NCBI GenBank assembly: GCA_910575105.1
Contig: CAJTDK010000014.1
Location: 4,016-68,015, forward strand
DNA from: Lachnospiraceae bacterium
GTDB lineage: Bacteria > Bacillota > Clostridia > Lachnospirales > Lachnospiraceae
Direction of reading: 5' to 3'
DNA: 64,000 nt
Shown here: in pieces, positions 1 to 8,414 of the stretch
How positions within the stretch are numbered: position 1 is the stretch's first letter
Layout of the letters: each line of letters begins with the position of its first letter
Notes under the pieces: generated by a model
Seen by the model: the letters and a program-made list of their open reading frames with translations, nothing else
Told to the model about the DNA's origin: nothing
The model's database searches: none
Position numbers and translations under genes: made by a program

Positions 1-822
1 CATGGCTACCATCCGCTTCTTTGTTATGATGGACTGACTGGGGATCTGATCCGTGCACAGCTGCGTGATGGCACGGACTACTGTTCCAAAGACGCGGCGG
101 CATTCATGGAACCTATTATCACTGAATACCGAAAAAACTATCCCGACATACAGCTTTATGCCAGAGGGGACAGCGGCTTTGCTGCACCGGGGCTTTATGA
201 CCTTTTTGAGGACAATGATGTCAAATATGCCATCCGTCTGAAAATCAACAAAACGCTGCTGAAACTTGCACAGGACAAAGATGAGGCATTAACAAAAGCA
301 ACCCATTTTAATATGATAGATTATGCTGTCACCTATGGTGAATTCTGGTACCAGGCAGCGTCATGGCGTTCTCCACGCCGCGTGGTGTTTAAGATTGAAA
401 AGCCTTATAACCAGCTGACCCACATGTACACATTTATCGTTACCAACATGGAGGAAATGGAGCATTGGCAGGTGATTGATTATTACTGCAACCGTGGACG
501 TATGGAGAACTTCATAGGTGAAGGAAAACAGGGCTTTGACTTTGCATCGGTCAGTTCGCAGAGCAAAACCATTAACGCCAACCGTCTCCAACTCCATGCG
601 CTGGTATATAACATTTTCAACTGGTTCCGCCGATTTGCCCTGCCAAAGCATATGAGTAAAAGTCTGATTGACACAGTAAGATTCAAACTCTTAAAGATAG
701 CAGCAAGGGTGGTACATACCAGCAGATATGTGAAATTCAAGCTATGTAGCAGCTGCCCTTACAAGAAAGAAGTCTTTGAAACCTTCCGTAATATATGGGC
801 ACTTGCAGTACAGTTAGAATGA
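1..822 (+). mobile_element. IS1380-type transposase, 5' end outside the window
   Basis: The reading frame is open from base 1 and ends at a TGA at 820-822, so only the N-terminus is missing. The visible part begins in the catalytic core: the YDG of YHPLLCYDGLTGD fits the first DDE aspartate, ARGDSGFAAP carries the second, and MENFIGEGKQGFDF carries the glutamate. These blocks, with the RLKINKTL stretch between them, are typical of IS1380 transposases (DDE_Tnp_1 fold). Frame and motifs are intact in the visible portion, so the element may be functional. It lies on the strand opposite to the neighbouring operon and marks the left edge of the redox island. The family call rests on motif recognition only. 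Confidence 0.85.
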
Positions 823-1027
823 AAACACAAGAACCTTGACATCTGAAGAAGCCTAAAACCATAGTTATAGGGATAGTCTGCCCTTTTTTAGGGCTCTTTG
901 TAGGTATTTCTATGCTGGAAGCAGTCTAAAGGTGTTTTCAGAGGTTCTTATAGTGCCATGAATAATTCAGGATAAATACTGTTTATCTTTTAAATCTACG
1001 CATACTAATGACCACTCTATAAGTTAA
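823..1027. other. IS downstream flank with a candidate right terminal repeat
   Basis: This non-coding stretch lies between the transposase stop and the stop of the convergent flavodoxin gene. On the minus strand, 957-971 reads CCTGAATTATTCATG, a plausible right terminal inverted repeat because IS1380-type ends commonly begin with CCT. The left end is outside the window, so neither the repeat nor a target duplication can be confirmed. A short GCCC...GGGC hairpin is present near 880-894. Confidence 0.3.
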
Positions 1028-1720
1028 TCATAAAATTCCGATGCCCCTAAGCCATCCCTCTATTTCTTCCTTTGAAGTTCCGCCGCCAAACCTTTTCCCG
1101 TCCAGCCATTTCACGGAATCCGGGCAAAGGGAATGCAGATCGCTTGCACTTGAGCCGATTCCACTGCTGTGAGAGGTACAAAACGGCACAATCGTCTTTC
1201 CCGAAAAATCATAACTTTCCAAAAAAGTACTGATAATCCGGGGGGCCTGTCCATGCCAGATCGGGTAACCCAGAACAACCGTGTCATATACTTCCATATT
1301 CTCTACACTCCCTGATATGGCAGGCCGTACTGATGGATCGTTCTGCTCTTTATCCGCACGGCCGTTCGTATAGTAAGCCAGATCCTCTTCTGTATACGGC
1401 TCCTCTGGTATAATCTCATAGAGATCCGCGCCCAGACTCTCCGCTGCGTATTCTGCCAGAGGTTCCGTAGTCCCAGTACACGAAAAATAAACTACCAGCG
1501 TCTTTGTATTCATATTGACCTCCTGTTCTTCTGCATCTGCAGATCCGTCTGTTCCTGAATTTTGCATTTCCTCCTCCTGCGTCAGGCTTTCTGATTCCTC
1601 CGGCTCTGAAACTCCGGCATTTGGCGTTTCTTCCTCTTTTTCGGAAATCCCGGCATTCCCACAGGCTGTCAGACAAAACAGCAGCAGCATAATAAATACC
1701 ATGCGACCCCTCTTTTTCAT
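1028..1720 (-). CDS. Lipoprotein flavodoxin
   Basis: This 230-residue protein is a flavodoxin-fold electron carrier predicted to be anchored outside the membrane. The N-terminus has Lys/Arg, a hydrophobic core and the lipobox LTAC (Cys20), followed by a Glu/Ser-rich linker to about residue 70. The flavodoxin domain then starts with VVYFSCTGTTEPLAEY, in which SCTGTT is the FMN phosphate loop. YPIWHGQAP and PFCTSHSSG supply the later flavin-contact loops. It is the last gene of operon A and its start overlaps the stop of the upstream flavoprotein gene by one base. It belongs to the canonical-loop subgroup together with the proteins at 16351 and 26264. Reading it as exported depends on the lipobox; the redox partner is unknown. 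Confidence 0.88.
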   Translation of the reverse strand: MKKRGRMVFIMLLLFCLTACGNAGISEKEEETPNAGVSEPEESESLTQEEEMQNSGTDGSADAEEQEVNMNTKTLVVYFSCTGTTEPLAEYAAESLGADLYEIIPEEPYTEEDLAYYTNGRADKEQNDPSVRPAISGSVENMEVYDTVVLGYPIWHGQAPRIISTFLESYDFSGKTIVPFCTSHSSGIGSSASDLHSLCPDSVKWLDGKRFGGGTSKEEIEGWLRGIGIL

Positions 1721-2298
1721 TATCCATTCCGCCTTTCCAGAGCCTTAAGCAGATATGCCATATTCTTGCCAAGACTCTTCATCGTATCCATTCCTTCGCC
1801 GTCTGCTTCCACTTCTCCCGGCATCCGGCCGTAAGCCATCCCCCAGTAAGAAGAGCCGGCCACAAACATATCCTGCAGCAGGAAGAAATGATTCATGGCG
1901 TCAATGGTGTTCAGTGCGCCTCCCCGGCGGGCTGCTGCCACAGCCGCTCCTACCTTATGCTTTAGAAGACCCCTGTTCATATCAGAGATCACTGCCGCGC
2001 GCTCTAAAAACGCCTGCATATTTGCAGAAATATTTGCAGAATAAACTGGAGAACCGAGAATAATTCCATCCGCCTTCACCATCTTCTCGAAGGTTTCTCT
2101 AAAAATATCCTTCTTGTGTACACAATTCCCCTGTCCCCCGCAGGCCCAGCATGCCTTACATGGTTCAATCACCTGACCAGAGAACTGAATCATCTCTGTC
2201 TCGATTCCTTCTGCATGAAGCTCCTCAAATACTTTATTGATCATAACTGCTGTGTTTCCATCTTTTCTTGCACTTCCATTAATCGCTAAAACTTTCAT
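1720..2298 (-). CDS. Iron-sulfur flavoprotein / NADPH-dependent FMN reductase family
   Basis: This 192-residue cytoplasmic flavoprotein starts with the FMN loop of the family (INGSARKDGNT, residues 6-16). It carries a compact Cys motif, CKACWACGGQGNC (C-x2-C-x2-C-x5-C, about residues 47-59), typical of Isf-type proteins that hold a [4Fe-4S] cluster near FMN. GSPVYSANIS is the second flavin-binding loop. The start is backed by AGGAGG upstream. It is complete at the C-terminus, unlike the paralogue at 21129. Such proteins shuttle one or two electrons; the substrate here is unknown. Its position next to a lipoprotein flavodoxin and aldo/keto reductases suggests a role in the same redox stress or detoxification programme. 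Confidence 0.85.
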   Translation of the reverse strand: MKVLAINGSARKDGNTAVMINKVFEELHAEGIETEMIQFSGQVIEPCKACWACGGQGNCVHKKDIFRETFEKMVKADGIILGSPVYSANISANMQAFLERAAVISDMNRGLLKHKVGAAVAAARRGGALNTIDAMNHFFLLQDMFVAGSSYWGMAYGRMPGEVEADGEGMDTMKSLGKNMAYLLKALERRNG

Positions 2299-2407
2299 TA
2301 CAAATTCCTCCTATTTCTAAAATTATTCCTATACCTTTTACATATTTATTTATCATGTTTTACATTGCAGCCAAAATCCTGATACTGGCCGCACAGCTTT
2401 GTATAAC

Positions 2408-3418
2408 TTAATACCAGTCATGCTTTTCATTGCGGTCAAGACTATTAATTTGTTCCATCTCCTCTTCTGTCAGTTCAAAATCATAAAGCTCTGTATTCTC
2501 CTGAATATGGTCAGGATTACTGGAACCCGGTATCACCACCACACCTTTTTGCAGATTCCAGCGAAGGATCACCTGTGCGGAGGATTTCCCATGCGCTCTG
2601 GCAATTTCGGATATCACTTCGTCTCCAAGAAGCTCTGCCGTATGCCCTCTCCCTCCAAGGGGATACCACCCCTGCACGACAATGCCAAGGTCCTGAATGT
2701 AAGGGATCACATCATTTTCCTGATAGTAAGGATGTATCTCATTTTGTACCAGCGCCGGAGTGATGTTTACCTGCGGCAGGAAACTCTCCAATTCTTCCAC
2801 ATACCAGTTAGATAATCCGATAGAACGGATTTTCCCTTCCTCTGCTGCTTTTTCCATGGCATGGTATGCTTCCACGTCCCCGCTTCCCGGATGATGCAAA
2901 AGCATCATGTCGATATAGGAAATGTCTAGCTTCTGAAGCGCTTCTTCAATAGCTGCCGACGCATCTGAAAACTGGTTCGGATAAAGCTTCGTTATCACGA
3001 AGATCTCTTCCCTCGGAATCCCGGATTCCCTGACTGCCTGGCCGACACTTTCCTCATTATGGTACATATAGGCCGTATCGATCAGCCTAACTCCCCTTCT
3101 AAGCGCCTCTGACACGGCATCTACACAAGTTTCATCCTGCAGGCTGTAGGTGCCGATTCCATTAATCGGCATCTCATATCCACTGTTCAGCATCACCGTT
3201 TTCGTCTCAAAGTTAAATTCACGCTTCAATGTATCATCCTCCTTTTCACTTAACGCAGCTTTTTCGTCTGCGCCGCTGACTCCTGCTTCAGACTCCTTAT
3301 CCTCCTGTTTCCTCTGCTCTGATTCAACCGGAGCATCCGGTGTCTGCTCTACTTTTTGGCAGGCGGCCATAGAAATCAATAGTAGAAAAACAAGAGCCGT
3401 ACAACATAACTTTTTCAT
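2408..3418 (-). CDS. Aldo/keto reductase with a lipoprotein signal peptide
   Basis: This 337-residue protein joins a signal peptide to a full aldo/keto reductase. Residues 1-20 (MKKLCCTALVFLLLISMAAC) end in a lipobox Cys20. A charged linker runs to about residue 65, and the TIM-barrel enzyme follows. The catalytic tetrad is intact: Asp114 and Tyr119 in IDTAYMYHNE, Lys144 in ITKL and His175 in LLHHPG. PGSSNPDHI near the C-terminus is the usual cofactor-binding region. The start was set at the second of two adjacent ATGs, 7 nt after GGAGG. A longer frame upstream overlaps the acetyltransferase gene and has no ribosome site. Aldo/keto reductases are normally cytosolic and about 280 residues, so an exported one is odd. 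The reductase call is firm; the location is predicted. Confidence 0.85.
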   Translation of the reverse strand: MKKLCCTALVFLLLISMAACQKVEQTPDAPVESEQRKQEDKESEAGVSGADEKAALSEKEDDTLKREFNFETKTVMLNSGYEMPINGIGTYSLQDETCVDAVSEALRRGVRLIDTAYMYHNEESVGQAVRESGIPREEIFVITKLYPNQFSDASAAIEEALQKLDISYIDMMLLHHPGSGDVEAYHAMEKAAEEGKIRSIGLSNWYVEELESFLPQVNITPALVQNEIHPYYQENDVIPYIQDLGIVVQGWYPLGGRGHTAELLGDEVISEIARAHGKSSAQVILRWNLQKGVVVIPGSSNPDHIQENTELYDFELTEEEMEQINSLDRNEKHDWY

Positions 3419-3420
3419 CA

Positions 3421-4014
3421 TCAATCCTCCGTTTCTGCCGGTTCTTCGGAAATTGTTTTCAATATCTTTGCGGGGACACCGCCCACAACCGTCATAGCAG
3501 GAACATCCTTCGTTACTACGGCCCCTGCGGCCACTACAGCCCAATCCCCAATCGTCACGCCAGGCAGTACGGTTGCATTAGAACCAATCCATACATGATT
3601 TCCGATTCTGACAGGCGCATAATGATTCTTCCGTTTCTTTGAAGGATTCAGGTCATGGTTGATTGTTGCCAGCACCACGTTGTGTCCTACCAGCGTGCCA
3701 TCGCCGATCGTGATGCCGCCCTGATCCTGAAAATGACAGCCGGAATTAATAAAGACATCTTTCCCAATTGTAATGTTCTTACCAAAGTCTGTATAAAAGG
3801 GTGGGAACAGACGGAAGTCATTTTCCAGTTTTTTTCCGGTCAGCCTCCCCATCATCTCCCGGATTTCCTCCGGAGTATGGTAGTGGTTATTCAGTTCCAT
3901 GCCAATGCGTATCGCTTCCTGACAAAGCTCACTGAAGATACTCTGCCACTCTGGATTTTGTGCGCCGACGCCTTCTTCTCCCCGAAATTCTTTCAATATG
4001 TCTTCTAAAATCAA
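3421..4014 (-). CDS. Maltose/galactoside O-acetyltransferase family (hexapeptide repeat)
   Basis: This is an acetyl-CoA-dependent sugar O-acetyltransferase with a left-handed beta-helix. The C-terminal two thirds show repeated hexapeptides ([49 protein letters not shown]) and the closing GGVPAKILK of the LacA/Maa group. The His in TINHDLNP is the likely catalytic base. The frame opens with GTG at 4023, but that codon abuts the AAAGG element, so the TTG at 4014 with about 9 nt spacing is preferred. The stop overlaps the next gene's upstream ATG by one base, which indicates translational coupling within operon A. The acceptor substrate cannot be read from the sequence. Confidence 0.85.
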   Translation of the reverse strand: MILEDILKEFRGEEGVGAQNPEWQSIFSELCQEAIRIGMELNNHYHTPEEIREMMGRLTGKKLENDFRLFPPFYTDFGKNITIGKDVFINSGCHFQDQGGITIGDGTLVGHNVVLATINHDLNPSKKRKNHYAPVRIGNHVWIGSNATVLPGVTIGDWAVVAAGAVVTKDVPAMTVVGGVPAKILKTISEEPAETED

Positions 4015-4045
4015 ATCTCTCACCCTTTCTATAGATTTTTACAAA

Positions 4046-5002
4046 TTACATCTCCTTTTCCCATTCCCGAAGCGTACGAACGCCCGTTTCGTCACCCAGT
4101 CTTTCCAAACGGCTGATTTCGTCAGCAGTCAAATCAATCTGTGCTGTTTTTACCGCTTCCTCAACCTGGCTTGCCTTTGTCACCCCTATGATCGGGAGCG
4201 TACCTTTTGCAATCGCCCATGCTGCGGCAATCTGCGCCGGGCTGGCATCAAAACGCGTTCCAATAATTTTCATTTCATCGATCAGCGCCTGAAGTTTTTT
4301 CAGATGCGGATTATAGGAATCGCCCCGTCCGGTTCCTGCCGGGAATGGATTTGCTTCATTATACCGTCCGGTAAGCGCTCCCTGCTCCAGTACCATATAG
4401 GAATAAAAAGTAATACCATTTTCCTTGCAGTAATCAAGGATACCTGCCCGCTCCGAAGAACGATGAAGCAGACTGAAATGATTTTGTACCGCTGATACTT
4501 TCAATCCTTCCGCCGCCAGAATTTCATTTGCCCTCTTGATTTCCGCAAGATTGTGATTAGAAACCCCAATCGCCTTAATCTGTCCGCTCTTCGCCAGAGC
4601 AATCAGATCCGGCGTCCATTTTTCCACATCCATCGGATTGTGGATCCAGTAAATATCAATGACATCCGTATGCAGACGCTCTTTGCTTCCGTCAATCATT
4701 TCCTGCATGGCATCTGGTGAAGCGCCGGCAATCTGGGGTGTGAATTTTGTAGAAATAATCACATCTTCTCTGGATACATCTTTCACAAAATTTCCCAAAA
4801 TCCGTTCAGAGCTGCCTTCGCCATAAACAGCGGCGGTATCCCACAGATTCAGTCCGCATTCCATCGCTTTGTCAAATACCGGTTTTAATTCCTCCTCAAA
4901 CAGATGATTTCCAAACACCTGATCTCCACCTGCGGCTCCTGCTCCCCATGACCAGGCCCCCAATGCAATTTTCGGCATAACTGTATTCATTGTTGCGTTC
5001 AT
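4046..5002 (-). CDS. Aldo/keto reductase (Tas/YdhF-like subgroup), cytosolic
   Basis: This 318-residue NAD(P)H-dependent oxidoreductase has no signal peptide. The tetrad is visible as WDTAAVYGEG (Asp, Tyr), ISTKFT (Lys) and YWIHNP (His). IGVSNH and LPIIGVTKASQVEE mark the later barrel strands and cofactor site. The frame could begin at TTG 5008, but that lies only 2 nt after AGGAGG; ATG 5002 sits at 8 nt and is taken as the start. It belongs to a different subgroup from the lipoprotein reductase downstream. In operon A it probably reduces an aldehyde or ketone; the physiological substrate is unknown. Confidence 0.88.
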   Translation of the reverse strand: MNATMNTVMPKIALGAWSWGAGAAGGDQVFGNHLFEEELKPVFDKAMECGLNLWDTAAVYGEGSSERILGNFVKDVSREDVIISTKFTPQIAGASPDAMQEMIDGSKERLHTDVIDIYWIHNPMDVEKWTPDLIALAKSGQIKAIGVSNHNLAEIKRANEILAAEGLKVSAVQNHFSLLHRSSERAGILDYCKENGITFYSYMVLEQGALTGRYNEANPFPAGTGRGDSYNPHLKKLQALIDEMKIIGTRFDASPAQIAAAWAIAKGTLPIIGVTKASQVEEAVKTAQIDLTADEISRLERLGDETGVRTLREWEKEM

Positions 5003-5044
5003 ATTCAAATCCTCCTATTTTATATTGTAATGTTCAAGGTTCTC

Positions 5045-6046
5045 TTATTTCAGATTTTCCCAAAAAAACTGTTCCAATTTGTCAAATGGAATCTTCTCCA
5101 TATTGTCATAAAGATCCACATGGTCAGCGTCAGGAACGATTACAAGTTCCTTTGGTTCCTTAGATGCCGAATACGCATCTTCTGAATAATAACGGGAATG
5201 GGCATTCTCACCGGCAATCAGCAGAATCGGGCGGGGAGATACCTCTTTGATATTCGTCATCAGCGGAAAATTCCAGAATGATACCGGCATGGTCGCCGTC
5301 CATGAGGACACAAAGTTTACTGCACGTGGATGACGGGCACGACCAGCATAATAGTTATAAAATGCAGCAAAAGCAGGGTTCGCCTCTTCCGGCAGCCTCT
5401 CCGGTACTTCCAGCATTCCTGTAATCGGCTCATTCTTTTCATCGAAAGCAATTTCATGATTACCTAACGCAAAAGTTCCATTTTCTGCATCTTTCCAACG
5501 CTGTTCACTCAGATACTGTTTGATTTTATTTCTCTGCTCCTCTGTATAATAATCCATATGTCCTTTGCTCATATCACGAGACATATCATACATGGAAAGT
5601 GTAGCAACCGCCTTGATTCTGGTATCTGTACCTGCTGCCGTAATTGCCATGCCGGAAAGACCGCAGATACCAACCACACCGATACGTTCCCTGTCCACAT
5701 ATGACAAAAGTCCCATATAATCTACCGCCGCGCTGTAATCTTCTGTAAATATTTCCGGGGATGCTGTATTACGGACTTCACCACCGCTCTCCCCACCGAA
5801 AGATGGGTCAAACGCCATACTGACAAACCCACGCAAAGCCAGTTCCTGTGCATAAAGCCCGGATGCCTGTTCCTTTACTGCTCCGAATGGTCCCGAAACA
5901 ATAATCGCAGGATTCTTCTTTGCCGCATAGTCTTCTGGCAGATATAAGTCACCTGCCAGTTTGATGCCATATCGATTTTTGAAATAGACCTTCTTTCTTT
6001 CGATTTTAGAATTAATCTTAAATGTTCTGGTATCTTTATTCTCCAT
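5045..6046 (-). CDS. Alpha/beta hydrolase, YcjY/dienelactone hydrolase-like
   Basis: This 333-residue cytosolic alpha/beta hydrolase has FKNRYGIKLAGDLYLPED at the N-terminus and IIVSGPFGAVKEQ at the oxyanion region. The nucleophile elbow is GICGLSGMA, the Cys-containing form seen in YcjY-like proteins instead of a plain GxSxG. A late Asp/His pair lies in VIPDADHVDLYDN. These proteins hydrolyse esters or related acyl compounds; the substrate is unknown. Its ATG overlaps the stop of the preceding small gene by one base, so the two are probably translationally coupled. It is the second gene of operon A. Confidence 0.82.
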   Translation of the reverse strand: MENKDTRTFKINSKIERKKVYFKNRYGIKLAGDLYLPEDYAAKKNPAIIVSGPFGAVKEQASGLYAQELALRGFVSMAFDPSFGGESGGEVRNTASPEIFTEDYSAAVDYMGLLSYVDRERIGVVGICGLSGMAITAAGTDTRIKAVATLSMYDMSRDMSKGHMDYYTEEQRNKIKQYLSEQRWKDAENGTFALGNHEIAFDEKNEPITGMLEVPERLPEEANPAFAAFYNYYAGRARHPRAVNFVSSWTATMPVSFWNFPLMTNIKEVSPRPILLIAGENAHSRYYSEDAYSASKEPKELVIVPDADHVDLYDNMEKIPFDKLEQFFWENLK

Positions 6047-6294
6047 TACGAAATCCCCTTCCTGTCATTATGTCTTTTTATTTGATAGATCAGATAATCA
6101 AGGCAGTCTATTTGTTTCTGTCCTTTATGGACAGAGTCTAACAAATCGATTCTATGCCTTGTGAGTATCGGCAACATACCCAAAAGCTCCCCTTTCTCCA
6201 CAAAAGTCATACATAAATCCGTAGTCTGAAAGTCACAGCCTGCATCAATTAAGTTCTGACGTATCTTTTCGTATGCTTCTATTGCTTCTGCCAT
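6046..6294 (-). CDS. Small helical protein resembling the C-terminal part of a MerR regulator
   Basis: This 82-residue protein is the first gene of operon A. It has a strong ribosome site (GGGAGGG, about 8 nt before the ATG) and a consensus promoter just upstream. The stretch from about residue 37 (LGMLPILTRHRIDLLD) to residue 72 (QIDCLDYLIYQIKR) looks like the paired helix that ends MerR-family regulators. No helix-turn-helix is present, and the DNA upstream is promoter rather than a decayed coding region. It may be a truncated regulator that retains only the dimerisation part, or an unrelated small helical protein. The resemblance is weak and no function is assigned. Confidence 0.6.
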   Translation of the reverse strand: MAEAIEAYEKIRQNLIDAGCDFQTTDLCMTFVEKGELLGMLPILTRHRIDLLDSVHKGQKQIDCLDYLIYQIKRHNDRKGIS

Positions 6295-6317
6295 CTTGTT
6301 CCCTCCCTTCTGGGCCT

Positions 6318-6389
6318 ATTATAAATCGCTCAATATATAATATCAAATACATATATAATATGATTTTTCATACTCAAAAAGTATTGATT
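6318..6389 (-). promoter_or_regulatory. Promoter and LysR operator of operon A
   Basis: On the minus strand a -35 TTGATA (6341-6346) and -10 TATAAT (6318-6323) are separated by 17 bp, 24 bp before the start at 6294. Upstream lies ATACTCAAAAAGTAT (6370-6384), an inverted repeat centred near -65, where LysR-type regulators bind. The whole 72 bp aligns without gaps to 14225-14296, so the same regulator is inferred. Confidence 0.85.
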
Positions 6390-6432
6390 CACACATTGTA
6401 GCAGATACCGATAATCTGTTTCGGCAATCAGC

Positions 6433-7335
6433 CTACAATACGCCATTAACTGCAAGCCCTGATATCATGGAAAACAATATGACAAATAACAAGTATATGA
6501 TAAACCGTCTAATGCCTAATACAATCTTTACCGCCCCTAAGTTCGTGATTTTCGTAGCAGGTCCTGTAATCATAAAAGCTGCTGCACTGCCCAGGCTCAT
6601 GCCGTCATAAAGCCATGCCTGCAAAAGAGGGATAGTTCCCCCTCCACAGGCATAGAGCGGTACACCAATTGTTGCGGCCATCAGCACGCCAAACGCCTTA
6701 TTATCACCAAACAAATCTGCTATAACATCCGAAGGCACATATCTCTGAAAGCTTGCAGACAGCACAATACCAATTAAAAAATACAAACCTGTTGCCTTTA
6801 TATTTCTCCAAAGATTTTTAAAATACCGAGACAGAATGTTTGACTCTATATCCCTGCTTACCGGTTCGTCGAAGCTGCCAAACTGAAAGAACGGCTTGTT
6901 TTTATAAAAGCAGTGTATCAAGCCTCCTGCCGCAATACCACATATAAAACAGGACAGCAGCCTTATTACAAGGGCAGTTCTGCCCAATGCGGCGCTATAC
7001 AGCAGGAGCTGTGGATTAAGCAGGATGGAACTCATCATAAATGCCGCAAGCCAGTCATCTTTCATGCCACCTTTTGAAAAGGACGCGGCGATGGGAATCG
7101 TACCGTACATACACAGTGGAGAAGCAATACCCAGAACACTGGCGGCCACAATGCCAATTCCCCCCAACTTCTTTCCACTTAAGAAATGGAATGCATTATG
7201 TATATGCTCTTTGAAAAACACGGAAATAAAACTTCCCAAAGCCATTCCCAGCACCCAATATTGGAAAATCTGTTCCAATTGGACACTAAAGTAATACCAA
7301 AGGTAAACTGCCTCCCGTTGTAATACATCAGCCAT
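6433..7335 (-). CDS. Multispanning permease (ArsP/DUF318-like)
   Basis: This 300-residue protein has about eight hydrophobic segments. Two family signatures stand out: SPLCMYGTIPIAASF (about residues 73-87) and GVPLYACGGGTIPLLQAW (about 211-228). They are typical of the DUF318/ArsP-type permeases, some of which export metal or metalloid species; the cargo here is unknown. It is the last gene of operon B and its start overlaps the stop of the DUF362 lipoprotein gene by 8 bases, which suggests joint function. A close paralogue sits at 18292, again next to a DUF362 gene. Confidence 0.82.
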   Translation of the reverse strand: MADVLQREAVYLWYYFSVQLEQIFQYWVLGMALGSFISVFFKEHIHNAFHFLSGKKLGGIGIVAASVLGIASPLCMYGTIPIAASFSKGGMKDDWLAAFMMSSILLNPQLLLYSAALGRTALVIRLLSCFICGIAAGGLIHCFYKNKPFFQFGSFDEPVSRDIESNILSRYFKNLWRNIKATGLYFLIGIVLSASFQRYVPSDVIADLFGDNKAFGVLMAATIGVPLYACGGGTIPLLQAWLYDGMSLGSAAAFMITGPATKITNLGAVKIVLGIRRFIIYLLFVILFSMISGLAVNGVL

Positions 7336-8353
7336 CTATATTCACCATCTTATATTCCCGGCTTCCCAATCCTATTTTTTCAGCCTGTTCGAGTGTATGT
7401 AAGCCATTTCGCGACTCGATTCTTTCTATAAGAGAACTTCCATCTTCCGCCTGATAAACCAGGTCAACACATGCCTGATCCAAGGCTACCGGATCAAAGG
7501 AGGCCAGAATTCCGATATCATGCATATCCGGCTCAGCAGGACTGCCGTTGCAATCACAGTCCACAGAAAGACGGTTCATCACATTGATATACAGGATATT
7601 CCCATCAAGATAATCAACAACAGATTTTCCCGCCTCTGCCATGGACTCCAGAAAGGCATCCTGTTCTCCACCCCATCCAGAGTTGTGAGTACCTCCTGAA
7701 TGAATCCAGCTTTTTCCTTCAGAAGAAGCGATACCTATGGAAATATTCTTAATGGCTCCACCAAAACCTGCCATACTGTGACCTTTAAAATGTGATAAAA
7801 TAACATAATAATCGTAATTTTTAAAGTTTACGCCCACATAATTCTCTGCCAGATTATCCCCACCGGTGACAGGTAGCGTCATGGAACCATTTTCATCCAT
7901 AATATCTACTGCTGCAATTGAAGTATAGCCATGATCCTCTGCTAATTGATAATGCATAGCCGTATTAGCCCTCGTCCCGCCGTAAGCCGTATTACATTCC
8001 ACAATTGATGCATCCAAAGACTGTACCAATCCGCCAATTAAATCCGTCCTCAGGTAATTACTGCCTGGTTCACCTGTTGACAGCTTCACTGCTACATCCC
8101 CTGCCGGTGATGCTTCGAGTGCTTCATAAGCTGCCATAAGTCCATCCGCACTAATATTTGTTGTCATATATACCAGTGGAGATGAATCTGACTGCCCTGC
8201 TTTTTCACCTTCTGCTTCTGTGCTTGTTCCTCCATTCTGTTCCTGCAAATTCTCTTTATTTGTCATTCTGTTCTCCTGCTGTTCGTTTTGTCCACAGCTT
8301 GAAAACAAAAACATAGTTGTTGTTAAAATCAGAAATATTAATCGTCTTTTCAT
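7328..8353 (-). CDS. DUF362 lipoprotein
   Basis: This 341-residue protein is predicted to be exported and lipid-anchored: MKRRLIFLILTTTMFLFSSC ends in a lipobox Cys at residue 20. The rest is a DUF362 domain with the blocks NTAYGGTRANTAMHYQ, SHFKGHSMAGFGGAIKN, VDCDCNGSPAEPD and DPVALDQACVDL. The start was set at ATG 8353, 6 nt after GGAG; the in-frame ATG at 8365 lies too close to its own GGAG. DUF362 proteins often accompany Fe-S or redox proteins but have no settled biochemical role. The gene overlaps the permease and belongs to operon B. The paralogue at 19182 has a membrane anchor without a lipobox. Confidence 0.82.
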   Translation of the reverse strand: MKRRLIFLILTTTMFLFSSCGQNEQQENRMTNKENLQEQNGGTSTEAEGEKAGQSDSSPLVYMTTNISADGLMAAYEALEASPAGDVAVKLSTGEPGSNYLRTDLIGGLVQSLDASIVECNTAYGGTRANTAMHYQLAEDHGYTSIAAVDIMDENGSMTLPVTGGDNLAENYVGVNFKNYDYYVILSHFKGHSMAGFGGAIKNISIGIASSEGKSWIHSGGTHNSGWGGEQDAFLESMAEAGKSVVDYLDGNILYINVMNRLSVDCDCNGSPAEPDMHDIGILASFDPVALDQACVDLVYQAEDGSSLIERIESRNGLHTLEQAEKIGLGSREYKMVNIDG

Positions 8354-8414
8354 ACTCGTCTCCATACTCCAAAATTTTCTTTATAATCCGGCAGCCCGCA
8401 TATACTGAATAGCC

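Noticed and set aside
106-740. Antisense frames within the transposase gene
   Set aside because: No ribosome sites or family motifs; they mirror the coding bias of the transposase.
3419-3544. Upstream extension of the lipoprotein aldo/keto reductase frame
   Set aside because: It overlaps the acetyltransferase gene, has no ribosome site, and the lipoprotein signal begins at the ATG near 3418-3421 after GGAGG.
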